From Treponema sp. (lineage in GTDB: Bacteria; Spirochaetota; Spirochaetia; Treponematales; Treponemataceae), in the NCBI GenBank assembly GCA_017553635.1, contig JAFZKN010000021.1, positions 186,001 to 250,000 on the forward strand: DNA of 64,000 nt, read 5' to 3'. Shown one piece after another: positions 24,939 through 33,812 of this stretch. A program made the translations under genes and the position numbers. A model generated the notes under the pieces. The model saw only the letters and a list, made by a program, of their open reading frames with translations, searched no databases and was not told where the DNA came from. How positions within the stretch are numbered: the stretch's first letter is position 1; every line of letters begins with the position of its first letter.

Positions 24939-25469
24939 TCAGTGATGTTTCTGCTGGAATCGTTTAAGCATTGCTACACCGTTTTTCTTTCCGTTGTATA
25001 CAAAGCCGCCATCCCAGTATTCGAGGGCTGCGAACAATGCGTTACCACCGTCCTGATCATCACTCTGCTTTGTTCTGAATGAAACATAATTAGAAAGCAT
25101 TTCATAATTCTGTTTATGAAGGGCCTCAATTCTGTTTCTGTTAAATTCATTCCATTTGTCAAGATCTTTAAAACCTTCGCCTTCATCTTCAACGATGATG
25201 TGTGCGTGAGTAGGGCTGAATGAATACCATACCGTTACTTTTTTATTAACATCACAGTTGTTTCCATGTTTTACGGCATTTTTAATTACTTCAGAAATCT
25301 GCTGTTCAAGGAGGTTTAATTCCTTAATTTCTGTTGGTGCAGACTGTACGATAAGAAGTGTAAAATATCTTATCTGACGGAAATCTGAAGGAAATTCTTT
25401 TTTTAACATATTTGTTTTGTCGAACAATGGATCATTGTCGTCTGAGCGTAATTCCTTAAAACTATCCAT
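24939..25469 (-). CDS. RsbW/SpoIIAB-like serine kinase (HATPase), anti-sigma-type switch protein
   Basis: The 176-residue product has a GHKL ATPase fold: N-box ISEVIKNAVKHGN (E..N pair), G1 box VEDEGEGFKDLD, and a G2-like DGGNALFAALEYWDGG. Such kinases phosphorylate a STAS antagonist and sequester a sigma factor or other target. It follows the STAS gene by 11 bases and the PP2C phosphatase gene, making a complete partner-switching trio. No sigma factor gene is adjacent, so the output is unknown. The C-terminus is His-rich (QQKHH). AGAGG precedes the ATG. Confidence 0.85.
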   Translation of the reverse strand: MDSFKELRSDDNDPLFDKTNMLKKEFPSDFRQIRYFTLLIVQSAPTEIKELNLLEQQISEVIKNAVKHGNNCDVNKKVTVWYSFSPTHAHIIVEDEGEGFKDLDKWNEFNRNRIEALHKQNYEMLSNYVSFRTKQSDDQDGGNALFAALEYWDGGFVYNGKKNGVAMLKRFQQKHH

Positions 25470-25480
25470 GGGTTACCTCT

Positions 25481-25819
25481 TTAGTCTTTAATCATTAAAA
25501 GTGCTTCTTCAACACTGTTTGCAATAGGGAAATAACCCATAAGCTTTGTAAGTTCAATAACTTTCTTTACAGAACCATGAACATTTGAAATAGCAAATTT
25601 TAGATTCATTTTTTTCATTGTTGAACAGATGTAAATAAGGGCACCGATTCCGGAAGAGTCGATATAATCTACCTGTTCAAGATTGATTATGAAATTCTTT
25701 ACGTTTTTTTCAAGCATTTTCATAACCAGTTCCTTGAGCTTGTATGAATTATACAAATCCATTTCCCCGTTCACATCGATGATGTAAATCTCTCCGTTTT
25801 TACGTATTTTAAGTTCCAT
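25481..25819 (-). CDS. STAS-domain anti-sigma factor antagonist (RsbV/SpoIIAA-like)
   Basis: The 112-residue single STAS domain has the classic VDYIDSSGIGALIYICSTMKK motif, with the phosphoacceptor serine inside DSSG at about residue 56. Its phosphorylation state decides whether it binds the HATPase kinase. AAGGAG lies before the ATG. It sits between the SpoIIE-type phosphatase (upstream) and the kinase (downstream) in one operon. Confidence 0.93.
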   Translation of the reverse strand: MELKIRKNGEIYIIDVNGEMDLYNSYKLKELVMKMLEKNVKNFIINLEQVDYIDSSGIGALIYICSTMKKMNLKFAISNVHGSVKKVIELTKLMGYFPIANSVEEALLMIKD

Positions 25820-25837
25820 AACAGAAGCTCCTTCCCA

Positions 25838-27484
25838 TTATTTAATCTTGATGACCAAAAGGGATTGGTCATCATGCAGAGCGGCATTCCCGCAGAATTT
25901 TTTTACATCATCCTTTATCTTGTTTGCAATAGCTTTCCCGTCTAAAGAATGATTCTGTTTAACTACTTTTTCAAGGTTTGCCTTTGAATACTGGCGGCCA
26001 TCGCCATTTAATGCTTCAAGCAAACCATCCGTACATGTGATGATTATATCACCAGAATTTACTGATATTTCTTTATCGGCATATTCAGTGTTTTTCTCTA
26101 CACCGACAGGCTCCTGAGTACCAGAAATTGTCTTTAATTCACCTGTTTCTCCGCCGTAAATAAATATCGGGTTAGTACCACCTGATGAATACTGTATTTT
26201 TTTATTTATGCTGTCGTAGATAACGAGTGCAACACTTGCGAAGTGGTCTACAGTGTTATTTTCCGACGCAATTCCACGGTTAGCCCAGGTAAGGATGGTA
26301 CCTGCAGTCTGGGTAGTATTAACAAGAAGTCTTACAAGTGCCCTTAACTGGAGCATGATGTTCATAGAGTTAAGGCTCTTTCCCGTAACGTCTGCCATTA
26401 CAAACGAAATACGGTCTTTTCTAGGTACCATTATATCATAATAATCACCGCAGATGTTTTCTGCAGGGTTAAATAAAGTTCCGATTGACATGCCCGGGAC
26501 AGAAGGAATCTTTGCAGGAATAAGCTGTTTCTGAATATTGTTTGCAATTTCTCCTTCCTTTGCAAGGCTGAATCTTTCTACAATTTCGTTATGAACTGAA
26601 GTTGCCTTAACAGAAGAAGCAACGAAATCACCGAGACGTTTAGCACAGTCAAATTCTGCTTCCGTAAAGTCACCGCTTTCCGGATTTTTAGAAAGTGCCA
26701 TAACTCCAACAGGACTGTCGTTTACATAAAGCGGAACAAAGATATATGCTCCAGGCTTCAGGAAATCTTCGTCACCATTTTTAAAGATTCTGGAATCTTT
26801 ATTTGGCTCATTAATCATCTCTGCATTTTTTGCAGATAATATTTTTCCGAATATATTGTCTTTAAGATCAAACTGCATATAGCGCATGTTCATTTCTACG
26901 CGCTGCGGTTTGTGAGGAATGTTCTCAGGAATCTCATAACACGGAATAAAGTTTCCGGTAAGGTTTTTTACATTGAGAACATCTTCAAAATCATCAAGAA
27001 TTACAACGAGAACTCCGTCTGCGTGAGTAAGTTCAACAATCTTTTTCCCAAAATTTTCGAGGAGAGGAGGAAGCCCCTGAGGATTGTTAAAACTTTCTGC
27101 CGTTGTAAAAATAAACTGTCTGTTTACATCAAGAAGAGAAATGTCTTCATCTTCGTAAATGATATTCATTCTTTTTTGAGTGATGCTTGCTGCAGAAGCA
27201 GACTGACTTTTTTTTGTCCGTTCATCCTGCTTTAAAAATGCCTTAAGAACAGCATAAGGAAGCATTAGAAGAGAAGCAAGCAGAGTCATCAAGTACAAAA
27301 AAGCAGGTTCTTTATTAAGATATGTAAATACCATACCCGAAATAAGTGCCGCAAGTGCCAGAAAGAACACAAAACTGACTTTTGCCGTTTTTCTTACCAT
27401 AATAACAACAAGAAAAGCAAACACTAATAACGTCAGAACTGCAGAGCCTATTAGGGGAATAAACGCATATTCACTGTTAAGCAA
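25838..27484 (-). CDS. Membrane SpoIIE/RsbU-type PP2C phosphatase with GAF domain
   Basis: The 548-residue product has three N-terminal transmembrane segments (about 8-90), a GAF sensor domain (about 115-295; VFVPLYVNDSPVGVMALSKN-like), a short helical linker, and a SpoIIE-type PP2C domain (about 330-548). Metal-binding motifs are GDYYDI, FVMADVTGKS and LHDDQSLLVIK. It should dephosphorylate the STAS protein encoded next and so switch the module on. The start is TTG at 27484, with AGGAG seven bases upstream; no ATG is better placed. First gene of the operon. Confidence 0.92.
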   Translation of the reverse strand: MLNSEYAFIPLIGSAVLTLLVFAFLVVIMVRKTAKVSFVFFLALAALISGMVFTYLNKEPAFLYLMTLLASLLMLPYAVLKAFLKQDERTKKSQSASAASITQKRMNIIYEDEDISLLDVNRQFIFTTAESFNNPQGLPPLLENFGKKIVELTHADGVLVVILDDFEDVLNVKNLTGNFIPCYEIPENIPHKPQRVEMNMRYMQFDLKDNIFGKILSAKNAEMINEPNKDSRIFKNGDEDFLKPGAYIFVPLYVNDSPVGVMALSKNPESGDFTEAEFDCAKRLGDFVASSVKATSVHNEIVERFSLAKEGEIANNIQKQLIPAKIPSVPGMSIGTLFNPAENICGDYYDIMVPRKDRISFVMADVTGKSLNSMNIMLQLRALVRLLVNTTQTAGTILTWANRGIASENNTVDHFASVALVIYDSINKKIQYSSGGTNPIFIYGGETGELKTISGTQEPVGVEKNTEYADKEISVNSGDIIITCTDGLLEALNGDGRQYSKANLEKVVKQNHSLDGKAIANKIKDDVKKFCGNAALHDDQSLLVIKIK

Positions 27485-27539
27485 TTTTTAACTCCTGAAA
27501 AATTCTTATTTTTAATTTTAACATACTAAATTATACCCG

Positions 27540-28478
27540 TCAAGAAATAGTTTTTCCGTCGTCAATATTGCGTTTTAAGAGCTTTTTACTGACAAAATTT
27601 GAAATTCTGTGGAAAAAACCTGTTCCGTAGGTCTTTTTAAAGTCCTGGGCCATCAAATCTATAGGATAATCTTCACCAAATTTCTTTTTTAAGTCATCCC
27701 AGTATTTAATCATCCATACATAAAGGTCACTTATAGTTCTGTGGTGAAATTTCCCCATAATCCTTGCATTGTTTATAACCTGAATAACCGGCATGTAAAC
27801 CTTTTCAAACCAGGAAAGAATTGCATCCTGCATTGAGATTTCTTCTTCCTGATTCATATTCATATAGTACTTGTGTGTAAGGATGTGATTGTAAATTACA
27901 TCGTATTGTCCGGCTGTTGTAAAGTCGAGACACCAGTAATCAGTTATGTCACCGAAGTTTGTCTCAGAATAGAACACTCGTTTTTCATAATTGATAATCT
28001 GTTTTAAAAGACTTTTCATTGAAGTTCCGGGTTTAAGTTTGATTTCACTTTTTAAACTTACGACTTCTGCATCAATAAATTCTATTCCGCGTGCTTTTGC
28101 AACTGAGATTCTGTGATTTCCGTCGCGGGCAAAGTAAAGACCTCCAAGTTCATAGAGAGTTACAGGCGGAAGAATTACATTCTGTAAATGTGCTCTGTCG
28201 ATGCTTTCCCATCTTGCTTTTAAATGTGCATTTTTCGGGAAGAACTGATTGTCAAAATCTTTATACCGTCCTTCACTTCCAACAATGAGGGAGACAGGAA
28301 CGGCCTGCATTCCCTTATATGTTTCATTATGAGGTTTTAAAATTTTTTTCAAATCAGACAGGGCAATAAGACTTGCTTCTTCCGGATTTAGAAAATGCTG
28401 AATCTCGTTTACAAGCGCTTTATTTCTTGCTTTATAAAAATCGTCATCTGTCTGCTGTTTAAAAGATATCGAAGGCAT
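27540..28478 (-). CDS. ParB/sulfiredoxin-fold protein of unknown role
   Basis: The 312-residue product contains a ParB-like core at about residues 60-140: VPVSLIVGSEGRYKDFDNQFFPK, then LPPVTLYELGGLYFARDGNHRISVAKARGIEFIDAEVV. The DGNHRISVAKARG motif is the ParB/Srx nucleotide-binding box. The rest is helical and not recognisable; no helix-turn-helix is obvious. It is therefore not a canonical chromosome-partition ParB. It is the third gene of an operon with a TPR protein and a metallophosphoesterase, 18 bases after the latter. AGGAG precedes the ATG. Confidence 0.75.
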   Translation of the reverse strand: MPSISFKQQTDDDFYKARNKALVNEIQHFLNPEEASLIALSDLKKILKPHNETYKGMQAVPVSLIVGSEGRYKDFDNQFFPKNAHLKARWESIDRAHLQNVILPPVTLYELGGLYFARDGNHRISVAKARGIEFIDAEVVSLKSEIKLKPGTSMKSLLKQIINYEKRVFYSETNFGDITDYWCLDFTTAGQYDVIYNHILTHKYYMNMNQEEEISMQDAILSWFEKVYMPVIQVINNARIMGKFHHRTISDLYVWMIKYWDDLKKKFGEDYPIDLMAQDFKKTYGTGFFHRISNFVSKKLLKRNIDDGKTIS

Positions 28479-28496
28479 GTTTTCTCCTGCAAATAA

Positions 28497-29231
28497 TTAA
28501 TCTTTTATTTTTATAACTGGAATTTTTGAAATATCCAAAACAGGTAAATCAATTACATAATGTCCATATGCATTGACTACAACAGTTTTTTCATAAACGG
28601 ATATTCTCGGTTCAACAAGATCATAAAGATGTATATGACCATGAACCATGTATACAGGTTTGAATTTTTTTACAAACCAGTTAAAACATCTGAATCCCTG
28701 ATGACAGTTATCCTCGTGATCATGAACATGTCGTGGTGTCGCATGTGTCAGAAAAATATCAAGATAGCGTCCATAAAGAATTTTATTCATTATGAGTTTT
28801 GGGATCATCTGAATTAATTTAAATTTCATTGCAAGTTCAGAATACTGATTTAGACCGTGGTTATAATCTTTTGAACCTGAAACACCTGCAATTAAAAGGG
28901 GAGTTTCTCTGTTTTTTCCTGGAAGCGTCCACTTAAGCTGTCTGTCAGTAATGACTTTAAATCCCGCGTAAAGTGCTCCGTGTGTATGAGAGTCCGTGCA
29001 GACAGTTTGAGAGTCTTTAGGAAGATAAGAGTGAAAATATTTAAACTCTTTAAGATTATGGTTTCCAAAAATAAAATATGTCGGCTTGTTTAATGTACTT
29101 ACAATAAAGTCGATGTAGTCCATGGGAAGATCGCCTGCACATAAAACACAGTCTATATCTTTAAATGTATCTTTGATGGTGTAGTTATAAATGAACGGGT
29201 CAATTAAATCGGATACAATCAGAATTTTCAT
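28497..29231 (-). CDS. Calcineurin-like metallophosphoesterase
   Basis: The 244-residue product shows the dimetal phosphoesterase motifs in order: ILIVSDLID (a D-x-H variant in which the usual His is replaced), LCAGDLPMDY (GD), FGNHNLKEF (GNH), FLTHATPRHVHD (H), and VHGHIHLYDL (GHxH). It probably cleaves a phosphodiester or phosphomonoester; the substrate is not evident. The gene starts five bases after the TPR-Mrr gene with no ribosome site and is therefore probably translated by coupling. It lies directly before the ParB-fold gene. Confidence 0.88.
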   Translation of the reverse strand: MKILIVSDLIDPFIYNYTIKDTFKDIDCVLCAGDLPMDYIDFIVSTLNKPTYFIFGNHNLKEFKYFHSYLPKDSQTVCTDSHTHGALYAGFKVITDRQLKWTLPGKNRETPLLIAGVSGSKDYNHGLNQYSELAMKFKLIQMIPKLIMNKILYGRYLDIFLTHATPRHVHDHEDNCHQGFRCFNWFVKKFKPVYMVHGHIHLYDLVEPRISVYEKTVVVNAYGHYVIDLPVLDISKIPVIKIKD

Positions 29232-29236
29232 TTTTT

Positions 29237-30604
29237 CTATTTGGATGCTTGATCAAGTATTTTTTCTAATTGCTCTTTTCCGATAAGTTCGCAAGGTCTG
29301 TTTTCTGCAGTTGCGACTGCCGAACGTGTAAAGCCTGAACTTGAAAGTATAAAGGCTTTTGTGCAGTTCTGAGATTTTATTTCGTCAAGTGATTTTCTGA
29401 TTACAGCATCTTCGATAGGATCTGCTTCACGGAAGAACTTGATAAGATAAGCCTGTTTTCTTACGCTTCTCCAGTCTGAATCGCTTGATTCTGTTGCAAC
29501 AATCTGACATCCCCATTTAGGAATGTTGATCTGTTGAGGTTCAAGCTTGAGTGCAGCAAGACAGACTTTACGGCACATTGTAACGAAATTTTCTTCTGAA
29601 GAGGTCAGGTATTCCTTTAAGTTGTCGTTTGCCTGAAGATCTTTATATTCAGAAAGTTTTGCAGCAACATCGCGGAATGTTCTGTTTCTTGAATAAATTA
29701 ATTCCCACTGTTCAATTGCTTTTTCGATGTGGCGGGTCTTTTCGTAACATGATGCAAGAAAATATCTTGCATAAAGTGTTTCCTGTTTGTCTGCATCTTT
29801 TTGAGAAGCTATTGCCCTTTCAAAACAGTTGACTGCGTTATCAATGCTGTTTCCCGCCATATAACAGGTTCCGCATTCGATTAAAGATTTCTGTCTGAAC
29901 TCTGCATCGCGTCCTGCTTTTTCAAATGCTCTTACGGCGCCTGGATAATCTTTGTTTTCTTTTAAAATTTTTCCGAGGTAATAATATGTAGAGAAAGTTT
30001 CCGGACTCAAAGAAATTGCAAGATCGATTTCTTTTTTTGCTTCCTGAAACTGTTTTGCCCTGAAAAGAAGAAGTCCTAAAGCTGCATGTGCTTTGACATG
30101 ACGGCGGTTTAACTTAATTGTTTTTCCGTAAAATCCGAGAGCCTGTTCGTATCTTCCTTTTGAATCATAAAGTTTTGCTGCGTTGTAATAATTTTCTGAC
30201 TCGCGCGGATTTAATTTTGTAAGGAGAAGATATTGTTTGAGTGCTTCATCCGGCTGATTGAATTTTAAATATAAGGGTGCAATCTGTTCCCTGAAATTAA
30301 GTTCAGGAAGATTTTCATCAAAGACTGCATGCTGGTCTACAAATTTTAATTCCATGAGAGCAAGTTCAGACTTTCCGTCTTTTAGATATGCTTTACCAAG
30401 ATAATAGTGAGCGAGATAATCCTGAGGATCTTTCTGGATGAGTGTCTTTGCAAGTTTTATAGCCTGGGCGATTTTTCCCTGTTTAGTGAGGCGGTTGATG
30501 CTTTCTACCTTTTTAGGCGACACGACCGATTTTATTACAAAAACCAGCAAAAAGATTACCGCGACAGCGAGAAAAAGGATAAAAAGAATTGTACTGACAT
30601 TCAT
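29237..30604 (-). CDS. Membrane-anchored TPR protein with a C-terminal Mrr-like nuclease-fold domain
   Basis: The 455-residue product has one N-terminal transmembrane helix (about 5-27), seven or more TPR units (about 33-310; DYLAHYYLGKAYLKDGKSELALMELK, ESENYYNAAKLYDSKGRYEQALGFY), and a C-terminal domain (about 345-455). The end of that domain, KAFILSSSGFTRSAVATAENRPCELIGKEQLEKIL, closely matches the Mrr_cat restriction-endonuclease family. The catalytic (D/E)...(E/Q)xK residues are not clear; only YLIKF is suggestive. The domain may thus be a degenerate nuclease used for binding. It leads a three-gene operon. TPR plus Mrr is an unusual combination. Confidence 0.8.
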   Translation of the reverse strand: MNVSTILFILFLAVAVIFLLVFVIKSVVSPKKVESINRLTKQGKIAQAIKLAKTLIQKDPQDYLAHYYLGKAYLKDGKSELALMELKFVDQHAVFDENLPELNFREQIAPLYLKFNQPDEALKQYLLLTKLNPRESENYYNAAKLYDSKGRYEQALGFYGKTIKLNRRHVKAHAALGLLLFRAKQFQEAKKEIDLAISLSPETFSTYYYLGKILKENKDYPGAVRAFEKAGRDAEFRQKSLIECGTCYMAGNSIDNAVNCFERAIASQKDADKQETLYARYFLASCYEKTRHIEKAIEQWELIYSRNRTFRDVAAKLSEYKDLQANDNLKEYLTSSEENFVTMCRKVCLAALKLEPQQINIPKWGCQIVATESSDSDWRSVRKQAYLIKFFREADPIEDAVIRKSLDEIKSQNCTKAFILSSSGFTRSAVATAENRPCELIGKEQLEKILDQASK

Positions 30605-30653
30605 TACTATTAGCTCTCTCCAAGCTTATTTATTCTATCATCGCAAAATTATA

Positions 30654-30682
30654 TTGAAAGAATTACTTTTTTATGAGATTAT
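30654..30682 (+). promoter_or_regulatory. Candidate leaderless promoter of the TPR gene at 30690
   Basis: TTGAAA (30654-30659), 17-base spacer, GATTAT (30677-30682) preceded by TGA (extended -10), then seven bases to the ATG at 30690. No ribosome site. Confidence 0.55.
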
Positions 30683-30689
30683 GTCATAT

Positions 30690-31466
30690 ATGAGAGGAAT
30701 TTACAAGAGAGCATTTTTTACTTTTTCTCTATTTCTCATTATGAGCCTGGGATACAGCCAGCAGATGAGTCCGGGAATGAAGCTTTTTATGCAGAATAAG
30801 CCGGCTGCAGCTATTCCTGTCCTTGAGGGGGAATTAAGGACACCGGGAGCAAATCCGGATCTCTATAATTATCTGGGAATTGCCTATTCACAGGTTGGAA
30901 ATTTCCAGAAAGCAATAGAAGTTTACCAGAAGGGTCTTGAAGTTCTGGGGACTGACAAAAAAGTCCTCTATTATAATCAGGGAAATGCTTACTATAAAGT
31001 TCAGAATTATGAAAAAGCTGCAGAATGCTATTCTATGACTATAGTTGCAGATCCTTCATTTGCAGATCCATATCTTAACAGGGCAAATTCATACCTTAAG
31101 ACAAACAGGCTTGATGAATGTATAAAAGACTATGAAACATATATCGATCTTAAACCTAATGATCCTCAGGAGCCGAAAATAAGACAGCTTCTTGATCTTT
31201 TGGGCAGGGAAAAGGATTTTCAGATAGCAGAACAGAAACGCAGGGAAGAAGAAGCCCTCCGGAGAAAGGAAGAAGAAGAACGTCTTGCGAAAGCACGTGA
31301 AGAACAGGAAAGAATTAATGCTCAAAAGCGTGCTGAAGAGGAAGAAAGGCGCAGAAAGCTTCTGGAAGATGTTGCTGCATCTCTTAAACAGTCTTCAGAT
31401 ACGACAAATATGTCTGCTGGTGCAGAAGATGTTTTTGATTACGATGATGAATCTGAATTAGACTGA
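30690..31466 (+). CDS. Secreted TPR protein with charged C-terminal coiled coil
   Basis: The chosen start at 30690 (MRGIYKRAFFTFSLFLIMSLGYSQQ) gives a clear signal peptide and 258 residues; longer in-frame starts reach into the divergent gene's promoter and are rejected. Three to four TPR units follow (NPDLYNYLGIAYSQVGNFQKAIEVYQKGLE, KVLYYNQGNAYYKVQNYEKAAECY, SFADPYLNRANSYLKTNRLDECIKDY). A Glu/Arg/Lys-rich helix (about 195-235) resembles a TolA-like coiled coil. Context suggests an envelope assembly role, together with the next TPR protein 27 bases downstream. Confidence 0.82.
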   Translation: MRGIYKRAFFTFSLFLIMSLGYSQQMSPGMKLFMQNKPAAAIPVLEGELRTPGANPDLYNYLGIAYSQVGNFQKAIEVYQKGLEVLGTDKKVLYYNQGNAYYKVQNYEKAAECYSMTIVADPSFADPYLNRANSYLKTNRLDECIKDYETYIDLKPNDPQEPKIRQLLDLLGREKDFQIAEQKRREEEALRRKEEEERLAKAREEQERINAQKRAEEEERRRKLLEDVAASLKQSSDTTNMSAGAEDVFDYDDESELD

Positions 31467-31493
31467 TATATTTGATAAAAGGGTGGAGGGAAT

Positions 31494-33812
31494 ATGGCAA
31501 AAAGTACACCGGTTTCTAAAACAGCAAGGACAGTTTCTAAAGGAAAGACTGCCGGAAAAACTGCTGCACAGACAAAAAAAACTCAAACTGCAAAAGCTGC
31601 TTCAAAATCAAAAACAGCTCCTAAAACACGCACGGCATCATCTGCTTCAAGAACTGCATATAAAAATTATGACAGGGAAATAGAACGGAGCAATCAGGAA
31701 ATTAAGGCACTTCTTACAACTTCTGCAGAAGAAGCGGAATACTATCAGAGGATTGAAGAAGAAAATAAGAAAAAGGCTGAAAAACCTGACTTTAAGAAAA
31801 TAGGAATTATTGCGGGTGCAGTTTTAGCTGTAATTCTTTTATTGATTCTGCTTGTGCGCGGATGTTCGGGAAGAAGCGCTAAAAATGACAAGTCACGTGA
31901 AAATACAATCCGTGTTGCAAAAATGTACATAGAAAAAGACCAGCTTGAATCGGCAAAGGATCTTCTTGAAAAGCTATTGATTGAAAATCCTGATGACGAA
32001 GAAGTTCAGGTTCTCTTTGATGAAGTAATTCAGAAACTTAAGGAAGCCGGAAAGGAAGGTTCGACTGTAATAATTAATAACACAAGTCCGAACGGTCAGG
32101 TTCCTTATGACATTAATATCAATACCGATGAGCTTACAAGTGCCCTTGATTCTATGAGCCGGGAACTTAATGCGGCTAACGAAAAGAATGCTAAAAACCA
32201 GGAAGCGATAAACAGGCTTCTTGAAGCGCAGACTCAGAATGAGCAGGAAAAGAAGGCTCAGGAAGCTCAGAAAAAACAGGAAGAGGCAAAACGCAGGGCA
32301 GAAGAAGAGGAACTTGCAAAGCAGAATAAAAAGAATGCTGAAAAGATTAATAAGATAAACGAAATGATTAACCAGGCTAACCAGAGCCTGAATTCCGGGA
32401 AATCAAGTGATGCACTTAAAAAATATAATGATGCAGTAAGCCTTCTTCCGATTGAACAGGGAGAACCTAAGTTTTCTGCCAGCAAATATTCAGAAATTGC
32501 TTCAAACCTTTATGATGCGGCAGAAAGGGAAACAAATCCTTCTGCAAAAACTACGCTTATGAAGGAAGCTGTAAACTATGCACAGAAGGCAATTGAAAAA
32601 GATCCGAATAATGCAAAGGCTCATTTTATTCTTGCAATGAATGCTGAAAATGAAAAGAACGATTCTCTTGCAGAAAAAGAACTCGAGCTTGCAGCTCAGA
32701 ATGATCCTGGAAACTATCTCTATTACTACTATCTTGGAAGGAGACAGCAGATTAACAGAAAATATTCACAGGCAAGGGCTTCTTATAATACTTCAATCAA
32801 GCTTAATAATAAGTTTGAATCTTCATACTTTAACCTCGGACTTACATGCAAGGCACTTAATCTTAATAAAGAAGCTCTCTCTGCATTCAGAAGTGCACAT
32901 ACAGTAAACCCTCAGCATGCAAAAGCATATCTTGAAGAAGGAAGACTTCTTTACAGAACTTTTGATGATATTAACGGAGCAATTACAGCATTTGAAAAAG
33001 TTATTTCACTTGAACCGGATAATCTCAATGCAATTAAAGAATGTGGTTCTGCTTATGCAGCGCAGGGAAAATATGTTCAGGCAGAAGAAAAATTCAGAAA
33101 AGCAATTTCTAAACTTGGTTCAATGGACGATCCTATAACTTTTTACAATCTTTCAACTGTTTTATATAACCAGAATAAAGTTGAAGAGGCTGTTAAATAC
33201 GCACAGAAGGCATATGATACAAAAAATCTCTTAAAGAACAATAAAGAAAAAGCAATGGTCGTATACAACTTTGCTTTGATAAAGGAAGGAACAGGAAATA
33301 AAGATGATGCAATTCTTCTTTATAAGGAAGTACTTACACTTGATCCTTCTCATTCAAAGGCAATGACAAATGTAGGAATTATGTATCTCGAAATGACACC
33401 TCCTGATGTTGATATGGCACTGGGATTCTTAACAAAAGCGTATCAGCTTGATAAAAACAGTTTTGAAATTAGCAACAATCTTGGAAGTGCATACTTAGAG
33501 AAAAAGGATTATCAGAACGCAATTGACTATTACTTAAAGGCACTCAGCATAAATTCAAAGGACAATAAGGTAAGAACAAATCTTGCACAGGCTCAGGCAG
33601 AAGCAGGCCAGTTTGACAATGCAAAACAGACATACATCGAAGTAATTCAACAGAAGCCTGATAACTACGAGGCGTATATCAATCTTTCCAAGGTTTGTAT
33701 TGCACTTAAAGATACTGTAAGCGCTCAGGCATATCTTGAAGCACTTAAGAAAAAGAAGCCTGAATACAAGGCTGCAGAAGTTCAACAGCTTCTCGATACT
33801 GTAAAACAGTAA
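31494..33812 (+). CDS. Large inner-membrane-anchored TPR protein
   Basis: The 772-residue product begins with a Lys/Ala/Thr-rich disordered segment (about 1-55), a short charged helix, one transmembrane helix (about 103-123, IIAGAVLAVILLLILLV), a coiled-coil region (about 215-290), and then about a dozen TPRs to the C-terminus. Examples are AHFILAMNAENEKNDSLAEKEL, FESSYFNLGLTCKALNLNKEALSAFRSAH and FEISNNLGSAYLEKKDYQNAIDYYLKAL. The lysine-rich tail stays cytoplasmic; the TPRs face the periplasm. GGTGGAGGG precedes the ATG. Its stop directly abuts the convergent mutL stop, with no spacer. Confidence 0.85.
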   Translation: MAKSTPVSKTARTVSKGKTAGKTAAQTKKTQTAKAASKSKTAPKTRTASSASRTAYKNYDREIERSNQEIKALLTTSAEEAEYYQRIEEENKKKAEKPDFKKIGIIAGAVLAVILLLILLVRGCSGRSAKNDKSRENTIRVAKMYIEKDQLESAKDLLEKLLIENPDDEEVQVLFDEVIQKLKEAGKEGSTVIINNTSPNGQVPYDININTDELTSALDSMSRELNAANEKNAKNQEAINRLLEAQTQNEQEKKAQEAQKKQEEAKRRAEEEELAKQNKKNAEKINKINEMINQANQSLNSGKSSDALKKYNDAVSLLPIEQGEPKFSASKYSEIASNLYDAAERETNPSAKTTLMKEAVNYAQKAIEKDPNNAKAHFILAMNAENEKNDSLAEKELELAAQNDPGNYLYYYYLGRRQQINRKYSQARASYNTSIKLNNKFESSYFNLGLTCKALNLNKEALSAFRSAHTVNPQHAKAYLEEGRLLYRTFDDINGAITAFEKVISLEPDNLNAIKECGSAYAAQGKYVQAEEKFRKAISKLGSMDDPITFYNLSTVLYNQNKVEEAVKYAQKAYDTKNLLKNNKEKAMVVYNFALIKEGTGNKDDAILLYKEVLTLDPSHSKAMTNVGIMYLEMTPPDVDMALGFLTKAYQLDKNSFEISNNLGSAYLEKKDYQNAIDYYLKALSINSKDNKVRTNLAQAQAEAGQFDNAKQTYIEVIQQKPDNYEAYINLSKVCIALKDTVSAQAYLEALKKKKPEYKAAEVQQLLDTVKQ

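Noticed and set aside
30438..30689. Longer start for the TPR gene at 30690.
   Set aside because: It would overlap the divergent TPR-Mrr gene and place the signal peptide in the middle of the protein.
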